DNA of 64,000 nucleotides from VXPQ01 sp965223485 (GTDB lineage: Bacteria; Bacteroidota; Rhodothermia; Rhodothermales; VXPQ01), in assembly GCA_965223485.1 (NCBI GenBank), contig OZ244993.1, positions 2,728,001-2,792,000 of the forward strand, in the 5' to 3' direction. The notes below the pieces were generated by a model, which ran no database searches, was not told where the DNA came from, and saw only the letters and a program-made list of their open reading frames with translations. Below, piece by piece: positions 52,842 through 60,827 of this stretch. Numbering within the stretch: the first letter of the stretch is position 1; each line of letters begins with the position of its first letter. Both the position numbers and the translations under genes were made by a program.

Positions 52842-54614
52842 ATGCATATCCCGACTTTTCGAACAGATCGACATAATAAAGACGATCGTAGTCGGCAAAG
52901 AGTGGACTCCCGTCCCCCACTCTTTGTACTGGCTGGCGCCCTGCTCTGTTATTTTTTGCGCTTCGGATATGATTATGCCCACAGTGATCAGGACGAATTC
53001 ATTCCGTATCTGCTTCACCGGTTGGATCCGGCACTGTTTGCCGAAGACTGGCTCGTACGCATTCAAGCCACCGAATTCAGCGTACGCACCTACTTTGTAT
53101 GGCTTGTGCAGGCCTGTTCGGCGATCATGCCCATCTGGCTTGCCGTATTGTTACTGTATGCAGTTTGCTGGCTGTGCATTGCGTGGGCTGTATGGAAAAT
53201 CGCCTGGTACTTCACCGCGGATCGCCTCGTTGCTTCGGGGGCAGTGTTCGTGACGCTTGTAGCCACCCCGGTATGGACACTGGGAGGCAATGATCTGGTG
53301 CATAGCATGCTCGTCCCGAGTATGGCCGGCTGGGCACTCGGGAGTCTTGCTATATATCTTTTTCTGAAATCCCGCCCGCTTGCAGCGGCCGCACTTCTTG
53401 GCGTTACCTGCTGGATGCACGCACTTGTGGGGCTTCAACTTGCCGCCCTCCTGTGCATCATCCAGTTCCTGGCCTGGGTGCAGGAGCGAAAACGCCCTTT
53501 GCGAAGCCTTGTCGCATTCACCCTCGTATTTGCGGCCTGTGCCTTGCCGACACTTGGGCCGATTTTCTATCAGCAGGTTCTTGCAACGACGCCGCAGGAA
53601 GCGGACCCCTCGCTATTCTACATTATGGCGGAATTCCGGAATCCACATCACTATCTGCCTGGGTCGTTCCATGCTAAAAGAATGTTGGGGTTCGCTTTGA
53701 TTGCCGGCGCGGGGCTCGCGGCCCTTGCATGGCAACCAGTCCGGAAACAACTCCACGACAAGAAACTTCTTCTGCGCATCCTTGCTGCAATAGCCGGATT
53801 CTGCGTAGCAGGATGGATCTTCACGGAGATCATTCCCGTGCTGGCGATTACGAAATTGCAACTGTTCAAGGCAACCGTCCTGGCAAAGGTGCTTCTGGTC
53901 ATTGTGGCAGGAAGTGCGGCAAGCGCCTTATTACCCCATGGAATCCGTCGGATGCTGCATGTGTTTTTGCGTCATGAACGCATCGGGGCCATCGCGGTCG
54001 CCGCAGCCTGGGGCGCTGCCATGGTGCTCACCCTGCCCGAAAACGGATACCTGCACAACCACGTAGGCCCATGGCAGAGGGCCGCTGCCCCAATAGGCGC
54101 CGTGCAGAAATGGGTACAGACCCACACACCGCACGATGCAACATTTGCAACGCCTCCCTCCTTGTCCAGCTTCCGATCGGAGGCCCGGCGGGCCATCGTG
54201 GTGAACCACAAGGCTATCCCGTTCACGGACCGGCATATGATTACATGGTTTGAGCGCCTGACCGATCTGGCGTCGGTCGGCCGGCCGGAACGTGGTGCGC
54301 CGGACTTGCTCTACAAGCTGGACACCGCCTTCGAGTCGCTAACCGAGCGCCAGCTTGTCGAACTCGGGCAACAGTACGAATTCCGCCATGTGCTACGGAG
54401 CACGCCGCTACCCGAACCGCTCTCTGCATTCCGGCAGGTATTTACCGCGGGAAATCTGTTTGTGTATGAGCGTTCGGACCACAGAGAAAGCAACAAGCCG
54501 GATACGTCCAAACCCGCCGCCGGATCGTCCGACCATCCAGACGAATCAAACCGTTCCGGGAAATCCCGCGGAGTACGCTCTCCGTCCCCCGCAGATTCGA
54601 ATGCAACGATATGA
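52842..54614 (+). CDS. Polytopic membrane protein, DUF6798-like
   Basis: This 590-residue protein has about ten to twelve hydrophobic segments between residues 28 and 410, and short conserved-looking loops such as HSDQDEFIPYLLHRLDP, HAKRMLGFAL and AEFRNPHHYLPGS, which fits the DUF6798 pattern. The C-terminal 180 residues are soluble (HTPHDATFATPPSLSSFRSEARRAIVV) and resemble the periplasmic region of lipid-linked-sugar transferases, which is only a structural impression. It overlaps the next gene by four bases (ATGA), so the two are coupled. A polysaccharide-related role is inferred from context. Confidence 0.65.
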   Translation: MHIPTFRTDRHNKDDRSRQRVDSRPPLFVLAGALLCYFLRFGYDYAHSDQDEFIPYLLHRLDPALFAEDWLVRIQATEFSVRTYFVWLVQACSAIMPIWLAVLLLYAVCWLCIAWAVWKIAWYFTADRLVASGAVFVTLVATPVWTLGGNDLVHSMLVPSMAGWALGSLAIYLFLKSRPLAAAALLGVTCWMHALVGLQLAALLCIIQFLAWVQERKRPLRSLVAFTLVFAACALPTLGPIFYQQVLATTPQEADPSLFYIMAEFRNPHHYLPGSFHAKRMLGFALIAGAGLAALAWQPVRKQLHDKKLLLRILAAIAGFCVAGWIFTEIIPVLAITKLQLFKATVLAKVLLVIVAGSAASALLPHGIRRMLHVFLRHERIGAIAVAAAWGAAMVLTLPENGYLHNHVGPWQRAAAPIGAVQKWVQTHTPHDATFATPPSLSSFRSEARRAIVVNHKAIPFTDRHMITWFERLTDLASVGRPERGAPDLLYKLDTAFESLTERQLVELGQQYEFRHVLRSTPLPEPLSAFRQVFTAGNLFVYERSDHRESNKPDTSKPAAGSSDHPDESNRSGKSRGVRSPSPADSNATI

Positions 54615-56113
54615 AGAACCTACGGACCTGGATCGGACAGTTTTATGCGCGGGAAGGATTTCGCGGGCCCGTAATGACCCTTCTTTCCGGCACGGCAGTC
54701 ACGTTCGTCATCTCGTATCTGGCCCTTCCGGTACTCACCCGCTTATTCACAACCCAGGCCTTTGGAATCTCCGATTATTTCGTAACGATCGTGAGTATCC
54801 TCACGGGGTTTGCGGCCTTACGCTACGACGACGCCGTCATGCTGCCCGAAAGCGACAAGAGGGCGCGCACCGTCCTGTGGTTGGTGGGAATCCTCACGAT
54901 TGGCGTCACAGCCATTGTAGCCGTGGCATCGATATGGAGCCGGGAAATTTCCTCCCTGCTGCACGCCCCTGAAGAGATAACCCCCTGGTTGTGGCTGGTT
55001 GCGCCCGTGTTGCTGCTGATACGGTTCGGAAAACTCGCCGAAGCATGGCTCACGCGTAAACGGGCGTTTCGTACGATTACCGGCGCTGAAGCAACCAACA
55101 AGATAGCCATAATTTCCAGCCGCATCGGCCTCGGCGCAGGTACGAACCTCGGTGCAGGCGGACTGATTGGAGGATTCATAGCCGGGCAGGCGCTGGGGGC
55201 GGCGTATTTCGGGGCAGCGCTCCTGCGCCGCACCAGAACGCTTGGCGTCCGGCGCCCTTCGATGACCGAACTCCGATCCGTGGCCAGGCGCTACCGGCGG
55301 TTCCCCTTGTACGCCATGCCCTCCTCTTTGCTGAATAGCGTGTTGGGGCGCCTGCCGGTGCTCCTGCTCCCGATCTATTTTGGATGGGACGTAACAGGCC
55401 TGTACGGACGCGCCTTCGCCGTGCTGGCGATCCCGCTGAGTCTCATCGGAACGGCGGTAGCGCAGGTTTTTTTCGTAGACGGCACAACGGCCTACCGGGA
55501 AAACCGACTGGCCGGTTTTACGGAAAACGTGCATGCGCGTCTGGTCATGATCGGTATGTTTCCCTGCCTGCTGCTTGTGGCTGCCGGGCCGGAATTGTTT
55601 GCATTCGTCTTCGGAGCTAACTGGCGCGTAGCCGGCGCCTACGAACAGTACCTTGCCTGCTGGTTCTTTCTGAGTGCCGTAGCCTCGCCGCTCACGCGGC
55701 TCTTCGACATCCTCGAACTGCAACGTGCGGAGCTGGGGATTAGCGTTGGATCGTTCCTGCTTCTCGCGGCTGCCCTGGTTTGGGGCGGAAACACGGGCAA
55801 CGTCCTGCTTACGATGGGCCTGATGGCGGGCGCCGGGGCATTCGCACGCATCTTCCAGATCGCCGCAATGCTGAAGTTTGCGAGCGTGTCTTTGCGACGC
55901 GCCGGAAACGCCTATATTCGCTATGCCCTTATCGCGCTGCCCCCGGTGGCATGTGTCTGGCTCATCCGAGGGATATTGCCTGTGTGGGCAGTTGCCCTGA
56001 CAGCGGTCGTGGCAGGCATAGCCTACTTCAGTTTCATCGTATGGCGGGAAAAAATGTGGCCAGGGGCGAACGAAACCCCGGCTACAAGCCACAACGACAA
56101 ACACGAACAATAA
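54611..56113 (+). CDS. Oligosaccharide flippase / polysaccharide biosynthesis membrane protein
   Basis: This 500-residue integral membrane protein of the MATE/MVF-like superfamily has about 12-14 membrane segments. The first half contains GPVMTLLSGTAVTFVISYLALPVLTRLFTTQAFG, a typical Wzx-type opening, and later blocks such as SLLNSVLGRLPVLLLPIYFGWDVTGLYGRAF. It is predicted to flip lipid-linked oligosaccharides across the inner membrane. It is coupled to the upstream membrane protein by a 4-base overlap and ends 22 bases before the convergent bacilliredoxin gene. Confidence 0.85.
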   Translation: MKNLRTWIGQFYAREGFRGPVMTLLSGTAVTFVISYLALPVLTRLFTTQAFGISDYFVTIVSILTGFAALRYDDAVMLPESDKRARTVLWLVGILTIGVTAIVAVASIWSREISSLLHAPEEITPWLWLVAPVLLLIRFGKLAEAWLTRKRAFRTITGAEATNKIAIISSRIGLGAGTNLGAGGLIGGFIAGQALGAAYFGAALLRRTRTLGVRRPSMTELRSVARRYRRFPLYAMPSSLLNSVLGRLPVLLLPIYFGWDVTGLYGRAFAVLAIPLSLIGTAVAQVFFVDGTTAYRENRLAGFTENVHARLVMIGMFPCLLLVAAGPELFAFVFGANWRVAGAYEQYLACWFFLSAVASPLTRLFDILELQRAELGISVGSFLLLAAALVWGGNTGNVLLTMGLMAGAGAFARIFQIAAMLKFASVSLRRAGNAYIRYALIALPPVACVWLIRGILPVWAVALTAVVAGIAYFSFIVWREKMWPGANETPATSHNDKHEQ

Positions 56114-56135
56114 TCAGGAATTCAGAACGTATCCG

Positions 56136-56642
56136 TCACAGGATAGAGCTAAACGTAGGCGGCAATCCGTTCCCCTCCGAATGGACCGCCTCCGGAGTTT
56201 CGGCGACACCGGACTGCATATCGGCGCAATACGTGTCGAATCCATGTACAAGATCGCTGGCTATCGCACTGGCGCTACGCCCCTCGATATGGCGGCGCTC
56301 CATAACATACACCGGCTCGCCTTCCTTCAGCAGTGCAAAGAACGGCGACGAGGCCGGAATGCCCACGAAATGCTCGCGCAGGCGAGCAGTGGCTTCGAGA
56401 TCCTGACCCGCAAACACGGTTACTTTCCGATCGGGTTGCACGGGATGACGGAGCGCCATAGCTATCGCCGGGCGAGCACTTGAAGCAGCGCAGCCGCATA
56501 CCGTGTTGATGACGACAAGCGTAGTTCCCTGCTTGCTTTCCTCAAGAGATTTCTCGACCGCCTCCGCATCGAGCAATTCTTCGATGCCCAGTTGCACGAG
56601 TTCTTGCCGCATGGGCGTTACAAGGGCTTCGGGATAAGGCAT
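56136..56642 (-). CDS. BrxA/BrxB family bacilliredoxin
   Basis: This 168-residue thiol-disulfide protein is predicted to remove bacillithiol or a similar low-molecular thiol from proteins. The characteristic CGC motif sits in VINTVCGCAASSARPAI; PYPEALVTPMRQELVQLG opens the protein and KEGEPVYVMERRHIEGR follows. It is longer than classical members (about 145 residues) by a polar C-terminal tail of about 30 residues without clear features. The ATG at 56642 is chosen because it begins the family's MPYPE sequence; an ATG at 56729 would add 29 unrelated residues. Confidence 0.9.
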   Translation of the reverse strand: MPYPEALVTPMRQELVQLGIEELLDAEAVEKSLEESKQGTTLVVINTVCGCAASSARPAIAMALRHPVQPDRKVTVFAGQDLEATARLREHFVGIPASSPFFALLKEGEPVYVMERRHIEGRSASAIASDLVHGFDTYCADMQSGVAETPEAVHSEGNGLPPTFSSIL

Positions 56643-56871
56643 GATACCACAAGGTTGAGTGGGTCGATAAAAACAGTCGGGGACGGCATACTGGCGCAAC
56701 GGACTGCTTGCGTATGCATCGCATAACACCTATGCCGTATCTTTGCATGCAGGTACCTGCATGCCTTTCCTTTGATCCCGCACCGCACGAAAACGGAAAA
56801 CCACGCAAGAAGCGTTTCCACTGTCGGTTCCTCCCTTTTGATTGTACCCCGCACGTGCCGGAAATGCCGTC

Positions 56872-57426
56872 ATGAGGAATTTTCTAAAGAACCGTAGGTC
56901 CTGTCTCCTGGCAGGGTTGGTGCTTTTCCTGCTTGTTTCCGGGTGCGCATCGTCCGGTGCAACAAACAAATCAGGGACGGTTGAAGCTCGCGTTCGCGCC
57001 CAGTACGCCCGCTGGCGAGGAACCCCATATCTGCTGGGCGGCACGACGGCGAGGGGAATCGATTGTTCGGCGTTTGTGCAGCACGTATATGCCGATGCCT
57101 TCGGGATCGATATTCCGCGCTCCACCGCAGATCAGGCCCGGGAAGGGCGCCGGGTGCAGCCGCCGCAACTGAAGGCTGGAGACCTTGTCTTTTTCCGACC
57201 ACCAGGCGCCTCACGGCACGTGGGTATCTACCTGGGAAACGGGACGTTCACGCACGCTTCCACATCGCAAGGCGTTACCCTGTCTTCTCTGGATCAGGCG
57301 TACTGGCAATCCGCATATTGGACCTCTCGCCGTCTGCTCGACAACCCGGGCAAGCGCACTCGAAAGACACAGGATAAAAATCGGACCAAACCCACACGGC
57401 AGCCCACAAAGCGACCGGGCTGGTGA
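56872..57426 (+). CDS. NlpC/P60 family lipoprotein (C40 peptidase)
   Basis: This 184-residue predicted lipoprotein has a signal with lipobox LVSGCAS (cysteine about residue 26) and an NlpC/P60 domain with catalytic cysteine in GIDCSAFVQHVY, histidine in RHVGIYLGNG and third residue in THAS. Such enzymes cut peptide bonds in peptidoglycan stems. The C-terminal 30 residues are strongly basic and low-complexity (KRTRKTQDKNRTKPT). A TTG at 56842 would add ten residues; the ATG at 56872 gives a standard lipoprotein start. It is followed by a terminator. Confidence 0.9.
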   Translation: MRNFLKNRRSCLLAGLVLFLLVSGCASSGATNKSGTVEARVRAQYARWRGTPYLLGGTTARGIDCSAFVQHVYADAFGIDIPRSTADQAREGRRVQPPQLKAGDLVFFRPPGASRHVGIYLGNGTFTHASTSQGVTLSSLDQAYWQSAYWTSRRLLDNPGKRTRKTQDKNRTKPTRQPTKRPGW

Positions 57427-57457
57427 TCGGAACAGATGACGCTGGATATACGTTTAC

Positions 57458-57481
57458 CGACCTCTTTGAGGTCGTTTTTTT
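57458..57481 (+). terminator. Rho-independent terminator after the NlpC/P60 gene
   Basis: A perfect 7-base stem CGACCTC/GAGGTCG with a TTT loop is followed directly by a run of seven T (57475-57481). It lies 32 bases past the stop codon and ahead of greA. Confidence 0.88.
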
Positions 57482-57584
57482 GGAGCCTTCCTGTGACCTG
57501 CGCGCTTGCCGTTCTGCTCCCCACATTGTCATCCATTCTGTTCGTTAACCATTCGGAACGCGTATCTCCACCCAGGGCTTACAT

Positions 57585-58049
57585 ATTGTATACCTGACTC
57601 GGGAAGGACTCGACAAACTCAACAAGGAACTTCGCTTCCTGAAGACAAAAGAGCGTGCCCGTATTTCCAGATCTATTCAGGAAGCACGGGAAAAAGGCGA
57701 CCTGTCCGAGAATGCAGAGTATGATGCCGCAAAGGAAGCACAGGGGCTGCTCGAAGCACGGATTGCCAGAATGGAAACGACGGTCTCGCAAGCTCGCCTC
57801 GTGGACGAGAAGCAGGTAGACCCCGACAAGGCATATATTCTATCGAACGTTCGTGTAAAAAATCATGGAACGGGTTCCGAGCAAACCTTCCAGTTGGTTT
57901 CAGCGGCGGAGGCAGACATCCGAACGGGAAGAATCTCCGTTACAAGCCCGATCGGGAGCGCGCTTCTTGGAAAAGCGCCCGGCGACGTCATAGAGGTTGA
58001 CGTACCGGCAGGTAAGGTGAAAATGGAAGTCCTCGCAATAAGCCGGTAA
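57585..58049 (+). CDS. greA: Transcription elongation factor GreA (apparent ATT start)
   Basis: This is a 154-residue GreA. The N-terminal coiled coil contains YLTREGLDKLNKELRFLK, then GDLSENAEYDAAKEAQG with the conserved acidic loop tip, and the C-terminal FKBP-like domain contains VSAAEADIRTGRISVTSPIGSALLGKAPGD. GreA rescues backtracked RNA polymerase by stimulating transcript cleavage. No ATG, GTG or TTG lies in frame between the stop at 57546-57548 and the start of the conserved coiled coil; the first in-frame ATG (57771) would delete most of the coiled coil. The alignment-consistent first codon is ATT at 57585 (ATT GTA TAC CTG), with AGGGC about seven bases upstream. Confidence 0.82.
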   Translation: MVYLTREGLDKLNKELRFLKTKERARISRSIQEAREKGDLSENAEYDAAKEAQGLLEARIARMETTVSQARLVDEKQVDPDKAYILSNVRVKNHGTGSEQTFQLVSAAEADIRTGRISVTSPIGSALLGKAPGDVIEVDVPAGKVKMEVLAISR

Positions 58050-58070
58050 TGCGCAGACCCGCTTCCGGGC

Positions 58071-58730
58071 TTATATGCGTCGCACATCCACCGTCAGATC
58101 CTGCAAACCCGTTCCCTTCGCCACAAGCCGGTCACCGTCTTCCACGGCCGCAACGCCCTCCGGCGTACCCGTATACATAAGGTCGCCAGGCATCAACGTA
58201 AAGATGGACGAGGCATACGCAACGAGTTCGTCCACGCCAAACAACATGCGGGAAACATTCCCCTGCTGCCGTAGCACACCATTTACGTGCAGGGAAATAC
58301 AGAGGTCGCGAGGACCGGAAATGTCGCGGGCAGGTGTGAAGGCGCCTAATGGAGCAAAGGTGTCGAATCCCTTTGCAACCGACCAGGGAAGACCGCATCG
58401 CTTGGCCTCGGCCTGCAGATCCCGAGCCGTCATATCGATTCCGAGCGCGTACCCCTCCACATGATTCAGTGCATCGGACACGGGAATGTTTTTGCCCTTT
58501 TTCCCAATGACGGCGACCAGCTCCACCTCATGATGCACATCCTGCGATGCAGGCGGCAGCAGCACCTCCCCACCGTGCCCAACCAGAGCGGTCGGAGGCT
58601 TTAGAAAAATTACCGGCGCCACAGGCATGTTGCTCCGCATTTCGGCAACGTGCGCGGCATAGTTGCGCCCAATGCACAGCACTTTTCCCGGCCGGATGCT
58701 CAGGCCGGACATGGGCAGGTTTATGTTCAT
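58071..58730 (-). CDS. Fumarylacetoacetate hydrolase family protein
   Basis: This 219-residue FAH-fold hydrolase, or oxaloacetate tautomerase-like enzyme, has CIGRNYAAHVAEM near the start, metal ligands in HHEVELVAVIGKKG (two glutamates) and GYALGIDMTARDLQ (aspartate), SVAKGFDTFAPLG and a final GDLMYTGTPEGV. Members hydrolyse acylpyruvates or tautomerise oxaloacetate; the substrate is not predictable. The ATG at 58730 is preferred over one at 58769 because the family begins close to it. It converges with greA and is divergent from the rplU operon. Confidence 0.9.
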   Translation of the reverse strand: MNINLPMSGLSIRPGKVLCIGRNYAAHVAEMRSNMPVAPVIFLKPPTALVGHGGEVLLPPASQDVHHEVELVAVIGKKGKNIPVSDALNHVEGYALGIDMTARDLQAEAKRCGLPWSVAKGFDTFAPLGAFTPARDISGPRDLCISLHVNGVLRQQGNVSRMLFGVDELVAYASSIFTLMPGDLMYTGTPEGVAAVEDGDRLVAKGTGLQDLTVDVRRI

Positions 58731-58800
58731 GATATTCTTACGAATGGAGGGCTCTTTTCTGCATAGCATCAGGATGATGCGACTATGCGGAACATGAAAT

Positions 58801-58955
58801 TTTTTACTTTGTTACATTATGCTGCGCATTCAATGCGCAACCGAAGGCGGGAGACAAGCACTACGAAGGCCTGTTCCGAAAGCACCTTCAACGCCGCAGG
58901 CATGAATCCGTTGTCACAGGAAGACACGCTCTCGCGCCGGTACCCAATCCGGCGC
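58801..58955 (+). promoter_or_regulatory. Candidate rplU leader with promoter-like element and two hairpins
   Basis: A promoter-like stretch (TTACTTTG near 58805, close to but not matching the Bacteroidota -7 consensus) is followed by the near-perfect palindrome TGCGCATT C AATGCGCA at 58823-58839. A second perfect 7-base stem, GCGCCGG (58934-58940) with CCGGCGC (58949-58955), ends 20 bases before the rplU start. This could be an autoregulatory ribosomal-protein leader like the L21 leaders known elsewhere. Confidence 0.4.
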
Positions 58956-58975
58956 CCAAAAGAAGAGACAAGAAT

Positions 58976-59515
58976 ATGTATGCCATCGTAGAAATTGCCG
59001 GCAAGCAATTTTCGGTTCGCGAAAAAGATCGGCTGATTGTCCCACATCTGGAAGGAAACGCGAACGACTCCGTTACATTCGACCGCGTACTGCTGATAGC
59101 CGGGAGCGATGGGGTACGGATCGGAGCACCGGTCGTACCTGACGCCTCGGTCAAGGCGACTATCCTCGAGCATGTCAAGGGCGACAAAATAGTTGTCTTT
59201 CGCAAGAAAAAACGCAAGCGATTCAAGGTAAAGCGTGGGCATCGCCAGCCCTATACGCGCATTGAAATCGGGAGCCTGTCCCCCGGCGGCGAAAAGGAAA
59301 AGAAAACCGCCGCAAAGAAGACGGCAGGCACAGTAAAGGAAGCCGGTACCGCCGCAAAGAAAACGGCAGGCAAGGCAAAGGAAGCCGGCGCCGCTGCAAA
59401 GAAGACGACAGGCAAGGCAAAGGAAGCCGGCGCCGCCGCAAAAACCGCCAGGAAGAAGCCTACCCCTGAGCCCACCGGGGAGGCCATCCATCCCGAAAGC
59501 GAAGCCGCTTCCTGA
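58976..59515 (+). CDS. rplU: 50S ribosomal protein L21 with lysine/alanine-rich C-terminal repeats
   Basis: The first 103 residues are a normal L21: MYAIVEIAGKQFSVREKDRL, then VVFRKKKRKRFKVKRGHRQPYTRIEI. After that comes a tail of about 75 residues, absent from most L21 proteins, built of three 14-residue units of the type AAKKTAGKAKEAGA and an acidic end. The tail is histone-H1-like and could contact rRNA or DNA; its role is unknown. The gene is 48 bases upstream of rpmA, the usual L21-L27 order. AAGAAGAGA precedes the start. Confidence 0.95.
   Translation: MYAIVEIAGKQFSVREKDRLIVPHLEGNANDSVTFDRVLLIAGSDGVRIGAPVVPDASVKATILEHVKGDKIVVFRKKKRKRFKVKRGHRQPYTRIEIGSLSPGGEKEKKTAAKKTAGTVKEAGTAAKKTAGKAKEAGAAAKKTTGKAKEAGAAAKTARKKPTPEPTGEAIHPESEAAS
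59309..59446 (+). repeat. 42-base tandem repeat in rplU tail
   Basis: Three in-frame copies start at 59309, 59351 and 59393, with a partial fourth from 59435. The copies differ by only a few bases and encode the 14-residue units of the L21 tail. Slippage could change the copy number. Confidence 0.85.
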
Positions 59516-59563
59516 GACTCCGCTTCGACAGAGCGTTTTTACCACTAAATCGAAAAAGCCGTC

Positions 59564-59824
59564 ATGGCGCATAAAAAAGGCGTAGGTTCCACAAAGAATG
59601 GCCGTGACTCGAACCCCAAAATGCTGGGAGTGAAAGTCTACGCCGGCCAATCCATCCATGCTGGCGGCATTATCGTGCGTCAGCGCGGAACCCGGTTTCA
59701 CCCCGGTCGCAATGTCGGTCACGGCGGCGACGACACCTTGTTCGCCAAGTCAAACGGAACCGTGCGCTTCTCGCGCGGTCGTGCTGGACGACGGTTCGTG
59801 CATGTTGATCTCGACGGAGAATGA
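59564..59824 (+). CDS. rpmA: 50S ribosomal protein L27
   Basis: An 86-residue L27 begins MAHKKGVGSTKNGRDSNPKM, contains GGIIVRQRGTRFHPG and ends after RRFVHVDLDGE. L27 sits near the peptidyl-transferase centre. There is no N-terminal propeptide of the kind removed in Firmicutes. It follows rplU by 48 bases and converges with the MtfA gene. Confidence 0.97.
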   Translation: MAHKKGVGSTKNGRDSNPKMLGVKVYAGQSIHAGGIIVRQRGTRFHPGRNVGHGGDDTLFAKSNGTVRFSRGRAGRRFVHVDLDGE

Positions 59825-59859
59825 TTGCGCCGCACGCATGGCGCATCAACACGCACCGT

Positions 59860-60720
59860 TCACGAATCCCATGTCAGCGGATCGATCCGGAAAATATTCC
59901 TGAGCGCCGCAAACAATTCCGGATGTCTCCTCGCCATGAGCTCGGGGCGTTCGAAAAAATTTTCCACGGCTACGGCGAATAATTCCGCCGGATCCTGAGC
60001 CGCATAACGCCGCAGCATGGATCGCCCTATACGTACGCGCCGTATCTCCTTGCGCACCAGTTCCCGCCAGGCCGCCGCAGACTCCGAAGCAATGAGGGAC
60101 GGCGCCCCGTTGGCAAAGTTGCTTTCGTAATCGAGCAGGTGGGCCATCTCGTGAAGCACCACATTATGGCCGTCCGCCGGATTCTCCCATCCCTGACGAA
60201 CGGAGTCCACGGAAAGAATCACAGGTCCCTGCGAATGCGCCATTCCTTCGAATTCCCCTTCCTCGCCGGCTGTATACGCATCGTCGAAACGGTCCGGATA
60301 CAATAGTATCGTGCAGCGCGAGGGCCATTCCCGATCCGGCCTGCCATGCAGAAGAAGCGCGGCGCCGGCTGCTACTGCCGCCCTCAGCTCATCGGTGACC
60401 TCCACTCCTTCTACGCCTTCGAACGTCCATTCGGAAAGGATGATTTTTATATCGCTCTCGAACCGCTCCCGTTCGACATAACGATAGAAGGGAAAATCCG
60501 CCCTTAGCCACTCGGCCACAGCCGGGGACAACGGCTTGCGTACGGCCAGGAAGCGGCGCAATGGATACCGGGCTCCCCAGCCTGCCACAAGTAAAAACGT
60601 TGCTGCGCCGAACACCCACCCCACCGAAGTGGATGGCTCGGTCGCGATGCCTGCGCCAGCACCTGTCAACACCGCCAGCATCAGCGAGAACGCCACGGTT
60701 TTCCGATTCACCACTTGCAC
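59860..60720 (-). CDS. mtfA: MtfA family zinc peptidase
   Basis: This 286-residue protein has two hydrophobic segments near the start (about 10-50) and the MtfA-type zinc peptidase domain with HExxH in NVVLHEMAHLLDYE and a conserved ESAAAWRELVRKE nearby, followed by AAQDPAELFAVAVENFFERP, where the downstream glutamate likely binds zinc. In enterobacteria MtfA binds the Mlc repressor; here the membrane anchor and phylum make a different role likely. It is divergent from the PpiD-like gene and convergent with rpmA. Confidence 0.85.
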   Translation of the reverse strand: MQVVNRKTVAFSLMLAVLTGAGAGIATEPSTSVGWVFGAATFLLVAGWGARYPLRRFLAVRKPLSPAVAEWLRADFPFYRYVERERFESDIKIILSEWTFEGVEGVEVTDELRAAVAAGAALLLHGRPDREWPSRCTILLYPDRFDDAYTAGEEGEFEGMAHSQGPVILSVDSVRQGWENPADGHNVVLHEMAHLLDYESNFANGAPSLIASESAAAWRELVRKEIRRVRIGRSMLRRYAAQDPAELFAVAVENFFERPELMARRHPELFAALRNIFRIDPLTWDS

Positions 60721-60827
60721 GATTCTATGTTTTTTCCGAACAAAACGGCTGCCGAGTGGTGTAATATGGTTTGTAATGCCGATCCGGCAAACTTACTCAC
60801 GGATAGTATCTTCAACGAGGTGATCTG

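Noticed and set aside
54818..56110. A 430-residue open frame on the - strand across the flippase gene
   Set aside because: It is a shadow of the membrane-protein codons, rich in histidine, arginine and glutamine without any domain.
57771..58049. A 92-residue greA starting at the first ATG
   Set aside because: It would lack most of the coiled coil, although the upstream codons encode a perfect GreA N-terminus in the same frame.
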